This document shows positions 58,901-64,000 of a stretch of DNA of 64,000 nt, piece after piece; positions within the stretch are counted from its first letter, which is position 1, and every line of letters begins with the position of its first letter. Source of the stretch: Erwinia piriflorinigrans CFBP 5888 (GTDB taxonomy: Bacteria > Pseudomonadota > Gammaproteobacteria > Enterobacterales > Enterobacteriaceae); contig NZ_CAHS01000015.1 of NCBI RefSeq assembly GCF_001050515.1, forward strand, positions 310,001 to 374,000, read 5' to 3'. The translations under genes were made by a program, and so were the position numbers. The notes beneath the pieces were generated by a model that worked only from the letters and a program-made list of their open reading frames with translations, ran no database searches and was not told the origin of the DNA.

Positions 58901-59491
58901 TTATTCAGTTAGAATAGTCTGTACTCGTGCCGGCCCTGGGTTATAGCCCCAGGGAGCAGGCCCCCAGTAACCACCACGGTGATGGCCGTAGCCGGGGCCA
59001 TACCAAATCCAGGGGTCAATAGGTGCAGGCGAAATAATCTGCTGGCTACGGTGCCAGCGCTGATAGCCGGTGACGCTAATCACCACAAAGCTGTACTGAG
59101 CCTCGCCGATTTTTCCTTTTTCAACGCCGCTGATGGGGCCAACCACGGTGACCATCTGATCATTAAAGTCTACCGGGTCAATAAATCCCTTCACATCTGC
59201 ATAGATACGTCCAATGGACGGCGCGCCGAGGATCGGTGTGGCACCTTCATCCAGCGGCATGGCAGCAATTTCCAGACGAGTCTTGCCGTTGCTGTTAACC
59301 ACCTTAATGACTTTACCACCGAAGCGCGATTCCTGACCCATGAAAAGCTGGGGTGCGCTAAGCACACGCACCAGATCCTGTTGTGGGGTTGCAGAGTTGC
59401 CTTTAATCGAATTCGGCACCGATATGCACCCGCTTAACAGCAGCGAAATAAATAACAAGCCACTGAACTGCCAAAACTTTGTTGTACGCAT
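58901..59491 (-). CDS. yeaY: Slp-family outer-membrane lipoprotein YeaY
   Basis: This 196-aa lipoprotein has a type II signal peptide with the lipobox LLSGC (acylated Cys near residue 22) and the Slp domain ([27 protein letters not shown]). The C-terminus is rich in Gly, Tyr, Trp and Pro and ends [12 protein letters not shown] like E. coli YeaY. The role is unknown; Slp proteins are starvation- and acid-related envelope lipoproteins. Confidence 0.92.
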   Translation of the reverse strand: MRTTKFWQFSGLLFISLLLSGCISVPNSIKGNSATPQQDLVRVLSAPQLFMGQESRFGGKVIKVVNSNGKTRLEIAAMPLDEGATPILGAPSIGRIYADVKGFIDPVDFNDQMVTVVGPISGVEKGKIGEAQYSFVVISVTGYQRWHRSQQIISPAPIDPWIWYGPGYGHHRGGYWGPAPWGYNPGPARVQTILTE

Positions 59492-59547
59492 ATGATCCCC
59501 TTGGTTATGCTAGTTTGACTGCGTCCGTGTTAAATAGTTGCCGATGC

Positions 59548-60249
59548 TTACTCACGTCCCGGTAATTTTTTCCAGGCGACTTCATTACGTAAATAAGTGG
59601 GTTCGGCCTGTTCAGGAGCTACCGTTAATCCCTCTGCCAGCGCCTGCTGCGCCAGCGGAAGCATGTCTTCTGCGCGGGGTAGCTCGACCTCTGTCAGCAC
59701 CAGATCAAGCGGGTCAAACTCCGCTAACTGCGGCCAGGCTTTCCAGCCCGTACCGACGCAGCTCCATTGCCCGCTGAGCGCGGCCATACGTTGCAAAGCG
59801 GCTTCCGGTTTCAGTACCGCTTCACACTCCTCGCCGTGCCAGACGCCGTTTTCGTCACGCTGATATTCAGCCCAGTAGACCTCGCCCATGCGCGCATCAA
59901 TCGCCGCCAGCACGCGGCTGGCTCCATTTAGTCGCCATGCGCTTTGCGCCATCGTTTTCAAGGTTGAAACACCGATTAATGGCAGACCCGCCCCCAGCGC
60001 CAGACCCTGAGCGATACCAATACCAATACGCACGCCGGTAAAACTGCCGGGGCCACGACCAAAAGCCAGCGCATCTAGCTCCTTTAAAGCCACCCCACCC
60101 TCCTGCAACAGTTGCTGAACCAGCGGGAGAATTCGCTGCGTATGCTCACGCGCACAAAGTTCAAAATGGGCCAACTGATGCTCATTATTCAGTAGTGCAA
60201 CCGAACAGGCTTCAGTTGCCGTATCAATCGCTAATATTCGCGTGGACAT
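59548..60249 (-). CDS. tsaB: tRNA threonylcarbamoyladenosine biosynthesis protein TsaB
   Basis: TsaB supports TsaD in making the t6A37 modification of ANN-reading tRNAs. The start at 60249 gives 233 aa beginning [20 protein letters not shown], aligned with E. coli TsaB/YeaZ (231 aa). The ASKHA-like fold motif [14 protein letters not shown] is present. The 13 extra residues of the longer ORF have no counterpart. It lies between yoaA and yeaY in the E. coli order. Confidence 0.96.
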   Translation of the reverse strand: MSTRILAIDTATEACSVALLNNEHQLAHFELCAREHTQRILPLVQQLLQEGGVALKELDALAFGRGPGSFTGVRIGIGIAQGLALGAGLPLIGVSTLKTMAQSAWRLNGASRVLAAIDARMGEVYWAEYQRDENGVWHGEECEAVLKPEAALQRMAALSGQWSCVGTGWKAWPQLAEFDPLDLVLTEVELPRAEDMLPLAQQALAEGLTVAPEQAEPTYLRNEVAWKKLPGRE

Positions 60250-60309
60250 TGCCACCTCAGGGGGTAAGGAAATTTGGGCGCGTAGCATATCATATTGCAG
60301 GATTTTTCA

Positions 60310-62220
60310 TTACTGCTGCACGCCAGCAGCGAGAAAAGCCACGGCTTTTTGCAAATCGCGGGTTCGCGGTGTCGGTGGCAGACTGTTAACAAAGACTTCG
60401 CCGTAAGGGCGCATCACCAGACGATTGTCGCAAATCACTAACACTCCCCGATCGTTGACATCACGGATCAGTCGACCGACTCCCTGCTTCAGGGTAATCA
60501 CCGCGTCCGGCAGTTGAACATCCGCGAAAGGATCGCCCCCCCGCACCTTGCAGTCTTCCATACGTGCTTTCAATAGCGGGTCTTCGGGAGAAGTAAACGG
60601 CAGCTTATCGATAATGACCAGTGACAGCGCATCACCACGCACGTCGACCCCCTCCCAAAAGCTGCTGGTCGCCACCAGTAAGGCATTGCCTGCCGTCACG
60701 AACTGTTTCAGCAGCTGACCTTTGCTGGTTTCTCCCTGTAACAGTACCGGCAGGGTCAGGGTGGCACGAAATTCCGCCGCCAAATCGCGCATCACCTGGT
60801 GCGATGTGCAGAGGAAAAAACAGCGGCCGTTATTGGCTTCAATCAACGGCCGCAACATGCGCGCCAGCTGGCGTGCGCCGCCGGGCTGATTAGGGGACGG
60901 CAGATAACGCGGCACGCACAGCAATGCCTGGCTGGAAAAATCAAATGGGCTGGAGAGGATCAATGTTTCTGCCTGTCCAACGCCGAGACGATCGACAAAA
61001 TGGGTCATCTGTTCATTGACCGCCAGCGTTGCAGAGGTAAAAATCCAGCTGGCGGGACGCTCATCCATCACTTCACGAAAGCGATCGGACACCGAAAGAG
61101 GCGTCAGTGCCAGCACAAAATGACGCGAGTTGCATTCATACCAATAGCTGAAGCCTGGCTGACTGATGTCCTTCAGACGCTTTAGCCGCCCACGATAGAG
61201 CGCGGCGCGTTCAAACGCCGCATCGAGCAGTGCAGAACGCCCCAGAGAGAGTTTAGCCACGTCGTAGCACAGCTCCAGCGCATCATCGAGCAGCAACAGC
61301 GCACGCTGGATATTCGCATCGCTTAATAGCTCACGCAGATTGCCGCGAAACCCGGGATCGCCCAATGACAGGCGAAAGTCCTGGGCGCTTTGCGCCAGAC
61401 GATCGGCCGCTTTTTGCAACTGCTGGACATCGCGTATTTCCGTGCGGTAGGCGATAGTGATATCTTTCGCCAAATCGAGTAGCTGACGGCTGGATAACTG
61501 CTGGCCAAAATACTGGCTGGCGATATCCGGCACCTGGTGGGCTTCGTCGAAAATCATCACATCCGCGTCCGGGATAAGCTCGGCAAATCCCCCCTCCTTC
61601 ACCACCATATCGGCAAGGAAGAGATGATGATTGACCACCACCACATCGGCATCCATCGCCTTGCGGCGTGCCTTTACCACAAAGCAGTCTTTATATTGCG
61701 GGCAATCGCTGCCGAGGCAATTATCATTGGTGCTGGTGACAAGCGGCCAGATAACGCTGTCTTCGGCCACGCCGCCGCAGGTGCTGATATCCCCATCAAC
61801 GGTTTCGTTTGACCAACCGCGCAGATGAACCAGATCGCTCATCGCCTGCACCGCCAGCTCACCTCCCGCCATTGATTGCTGTTCCAGACGCTCAAGGCAG
61901 AGATAGTTGGAACGCCCTTTTAGCAGCGCCATATTGCCCTTGAATTTCAGCGCTTTTGCCACCGTTGGCAGATCGCGACTGTAGAGCTGATCCTGCAACG
62001 CTTTGGAGCCGGTGGAAACAATCACCTTCTTACCGGAGCGTAAGGCAGGCGCGAGATAAGCATAGGTTTTACCGGTGCCGGTGCCGGCTTCAACCACCAG
62101 CTCACTTTTACTGTCAATGGCGCGTGCCACCGCAGCGGCCATCTCACGCTGGGGTTCTCGCGGCCGGAAGCCTGGTATCGCCTGCGCCAAGGCGCCATCT
62201 GCTGCAAAATCGTCTGTCAC
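60310..62220 (-). CDS. yoaA: ATP-dependent DNA helicase YoaA (XPD/DinG-like)
   Basis: This 636-aa superfamily 2 iron-sulfur helicase aligns with E. coli YoaA. Walker A is VEAGTGTGKTY (about residues 43-53), the Walker B box is MIFDEAHQ and the Fe-S cysteines are in NYLC, DNC and GSDCPQYKDC. The C-terminal helicase motif VGRLIRDVNDRGVLV is present. In E. coli YoaA works with the HolC clamp-loader subunit at damaged forks. tsaB starts 60 bp downstream. Confidence 0.96.
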   Translation of the reverse strand: MTDDFAADGALAQAIPGFRPREPQREMAAAVARAIDSKSELVVEAGTGTGKTYAYLAPALRSGKKVIVSTGSKALQDQLYSRDLPTVAKALKFKGNMALLKGRSNYLCLERLEQQSMAGGELAVQAMSDLVHLRGWSNETVDGDISTCGGVAEDSVIWPLVTSTNDNCLGSDCPQYKDCFVVKARRKAMDADVVVVNHHLFLADMVVKEGGFAELIPDADVMIFDEAHQVPDIASQYFGQQLSSRQLLDLAKDITIAYRTEIRDVQQLQKAADRLAQSAQDFRLSLGDPGFRGNLRELLSDANIQRALLLLDDALELCYDVAKLSLGRSALLDAAFERAALYRGRLKRLKDISQPGFSYWYECNSRHFVLALTPLSVSDRFREVMDERPASWIFTSATLAVNEQMTHFVDRLGVGQAETLILSSPFDFSSQALLCVPRYLPSPNQPGGARQLARMLRPLIEANNGRCFFLCTSHQVMRDLAAEFRATLTLPVLLQGETSKGQLLKQFVTAGNALLVATSSFWEGVDVRGDALSLVIIDKLPFTSPEDPLLKARMEDCKVRGGDPFADVQLPDAVITLKQGVGRLIRDVNDRGVLVICDNRLVMRPYGEVFVNSLPPTPRTRDLQKAVAFLAAGVQQ

Positions 62221-62981
62221 ATATCCTCACGGGCGGTAGAAACGGCTGTAATTATGTCAGTAGGTTTTTACATATGCAAAATAATTGGAATTAGAAAATT
62301 GAACACGAACTTTAATCGGATGTAGCCGGCGCATGCCTGCATTTCACTGCATAAAAACCAGGTAATAGTACTTTAGATGCCACTTAAAAGGAAATATCAA
62401 CACAACTTTGTTAGTTAATAATAAACTTGTGGCGTTGCCTAAATTTCCAACCCTTAATTACTATAATAGAGTAATTGATGTGAAGTATAATAATGATCAA
62501 ACCTCTAAGGCTCATTATAGACATCCACCATTTTGTTATAAACTGAATGCAGCAATACCCCCTCCCTCTTATATCGCTGTTATATCAAAAGATTTGGAAG
62601 TGATACTATCTATCCACCCCCAACTTGGGTTATTGAGAATGCGACCATGCCTTGCCCGACACCTCATATTTACATGTTAAAAATAAGGATGAATTGACAA
62701 CATTTTCGTATAGCTAAAGCCATAAATCATTATATATAAACACAGATGATCACCTAAAAGAAAATTCAGGCTAAATCAGTTCAATACAGACTATAAATCG
62801 ACGGTTATTCTATGCTTTTATGGTAATTTCATTTTTTAAGTGATAGGTTCTGCATGATAGGTTATTTGAATATGAAATAAATTGTAACCTTATAAAAATT
62901 AGCAACGAAACTTTCACTTGACTTTTGGCAACAAGTTAATGCATAAATCAATGATTAACCTGATGAAAAGTAGAGTGATTT
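62221..62981. other. AT-rich region without a recognised gene
   Basis: The base composition drops sharply to AT-rich relative to the window. A 90-codon ORF at 62408-62680 has no good ribosome-binding site or recognisable product and is not called. The stretch probably carries the promoter for the gene at 62982 and looks like acquired DNA. Confidence 0.5.
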
Positions 62982-63617
62982 ATGAACAGTTCCTATGAAA
63001 GATTTGAAAGTTTGGGCGACAATTGCGAATTCTCCTTTTTCCTCAGAGATCAAGGCATTGACAATGGAAGCTTGTTCAAATGGACGTTAATTAAAAACTA
63101 CAATTCGTTGCTAAATTTAGTTAAAAATGACTTCAAAAACCTTTATCAACTCGAAAATCTTGAACCTTCATGGAGTGACATGGTTTTGGACAAAGAGAAT
63201 GATATTTGTTTTCACACAGAGATGTTTAGCGATCAAGTTAATGGCGAATGGACTTGGCGTTACTCTTCAGATAAAAATAAAGAAATTCATAATAACGAAA
63301 CTCAAAAAATTAATTACCTGATCGAAAAAATTAGAAAAAGCATAGTCAATGAAGAAAAAATTTTTGTTGTGAAACGCAATGATAACACCATTGATACTGA
63401 GGTTTTAGAGTTATCCGAATACCTATCAACCATTGGCGCTTGTAAGATCTTATATGTTAAAAGTAGCAATACTGATAGCCAGCTAGGTAATATTGAAAAA
63501 CACTCTGACAATCTTTATGTTTCATACATTACCCGTTTCGCAGACTACAGCACTGCCGACAACTACTCAAAAGAAGGTTGGGAATTAATTATCAATAATG
63601 CACTGGAAGTGATGTGA
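62982..63617 (+). CDS. DUF1796-like putative cysteine peptidase family protein
   Basis: This 211-aa AT-rich gene encodes a soluble protein whose start (FESLGDNCEF, C15; SLFKWT; KNDFKNLY) follows the LGxNC pattern of DUF1796/LGDNCEF proteins, considered papain-like cysteine peptidases. A candidate histidine partner is H78 in ICFHTEMF. The true function of the family is unknown; members are often found near surface polysaccharide genes. The low GC, weak ribosome-binding site and neighbouring IS-like remnant point to horizontal acquisition. Family assignment is by motif only. Confidence 0.55.
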   Translation: MNSSYERFESLGDNCEFSFFLRDQGIDNGSLFKWTLIKNYNSLLNLVKNDFKNLYQLENLEPSWSDMVLDKENDICFHTEMFSDQVNGEWTWRYSSDKNKEIHNNETQKINYLIEKIRKSIVNEEKIFVVKRNDNTIDTEVLELSEYLSTIGACKILYVKSSNTDSQLGNIEKHSDNLYVSYITRFADYSTADNYSKEGWELIINNALEVM

Positions 63618-63719
63618 CAGGTTTCGTTCGATAACAATTGATAGGTGATTTCAAGCTAAACGTATTTCATAGTAAGTCAAATATTTATGAAAAACGTTGA
63701 AAAATATTTCTCCAGCGAA

Positions 63720-63962
63720 CTGCCCCCAAAAAGTTGGACACCTAACTGATTAAGGTGCAGTTTTTTTATGGTGAAGCCAAAATATTATCTAAGCAGTAAC
63801 AATGGAAAAGCGCCTCCCACAAGTACTGATACCGTTCCGAAAGCGCTTTTGGCCCAGCTTCGTTACCCCAAAGCGGAGAGCCCGTATAAAAAAAAACTTA
63901 AGGCCATAGTTCAAAGCGAGAGAAGCGGCGAAATCCATACCCCTGTCTATATAAGGCATTGA
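63720..63962 (+). mobile_element. Probable degenerate insertion-sequence end (IS3-family-like)
   Basis: TGCCCCCAAAAAGTTGGACA (63721-63740) resembles the terminal inverted repeats of IS3-family elements, and it is followed after about 25 bp by an ATG at 63768, the spacing of an orfA. The 64-codon ORF starts MVKPKYYLSS like some orfA proteins but soon loses resemblance and ends early. I infer an IS remnant. No full transposase or second end is visible before the window stops. Confidence 0.4.
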
Positions 63963-64000
63963 TTTTCTTATATTTAAAACATCTACTCTGTAGTTATATC

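Noticed and set aside
55516-62294. Many long antisense ORFs inside minE, fadD, yeaY, tsaB and yoaA
   Set aside because: They are shadows of strongly supported genes on the other strand, created by codon bias.
62408-62680. 90-codon ORF in the AT-rich tail
   Set aside because: No ribosome-binding site, no recognised motif, and a composition expected from AT-rich DNA. It could be a remnant but cannot be supported.

Overview
The window is a chromosomal segment of an enterobacterium. Protein sequences match Escherichia coli housekeeping proteins almost residue for residue (AdhE, GapA, GalU, H-NS, MinD, SppA, ExoIII, YeaG). The set of local losses and accessory genes, including ugd and a UDP-uronate epimerase beside galU and an extra sugar-phosphate transferase, suggests the Erwiniaceae, most likely Erwinia. 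This assignment is inference from remembered sequences and gene order.

Layout. 1-6.0 kb: minus-strand opp oligopeptide transporter (oppD partial, C, B, A) with a second oppA-like gene upstream. 6.4-12.9 kb: ychE, adhE, tdk, hns. 13.0-17.6 kb: a minus-strand cluster for UDP-sugar supply (UDP-uronate epimerase, ugd, galU) followed by rssB. 18.0-20.5 kb: ychJ, purU, a tRNA-Tyr gene with an E. coli-like stringent promoter and a tandem repeat array copying the tRNA 3' end, then a small ADP-ribosyltransferase-like gene. 20.7-36.2 kb: xthA, ynjH, topB, ydjA, sppA, ansA, pncA, yeaC, msrB, gapA, yeaD, mipA, yeaG, yeaH. 36.2-40.6 kb: an accessory cassette (LysR regulator; divergent SDR, exported cysteine-type alpha/beta hydrolase, exported cupin, exported CMD-family protein). 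41.0-48.4 kb: cvrA, an orphan WbaP-like transferase, a Bcr/CflA efflux pump, a frameshifted dadX, dadA. 48.9-55.7 kb: ycgB, fadR, dsbB, ycgN, ycgM, ycgL, minCDE. 55.8-62.2 kb: rnd, fadD, yeaY, tsaB, yoaA. 62.2-64 kb: AT-rich accessory tail with a DUF1796-like gene and a probable insertion-sequence remnant.

Compared with E. coli K-12 the window joins four blocks that are separate there. The junctions fall at the tRNA-Tyr locus, the LysR cassette and minE/rnd. Genes expected from E. coli order but not found here are rssA, selD, yeaE, ldcA/emtA and nhaB.

Functional links: opp imports peptides; adhE ferments; galU, ugd and the epimerase make UDP-glucose, UDP-glucuronate and UDP-galacturonate for surface polysaccharide; dadA/dadX handle alanine isomers; fadR and its expected target fadD control fatty-acid use; yeaG, yeaH and ycgB are a stationary-phase set; minCDE places the septum. 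I see no CRISPR array, prophage or complete insertion sequence. The most unusual items are the tRNA-Tyr repeat array with the neighbouring ART-like gene, the LysR cassette, the broken dadX and the AT-rich right end.
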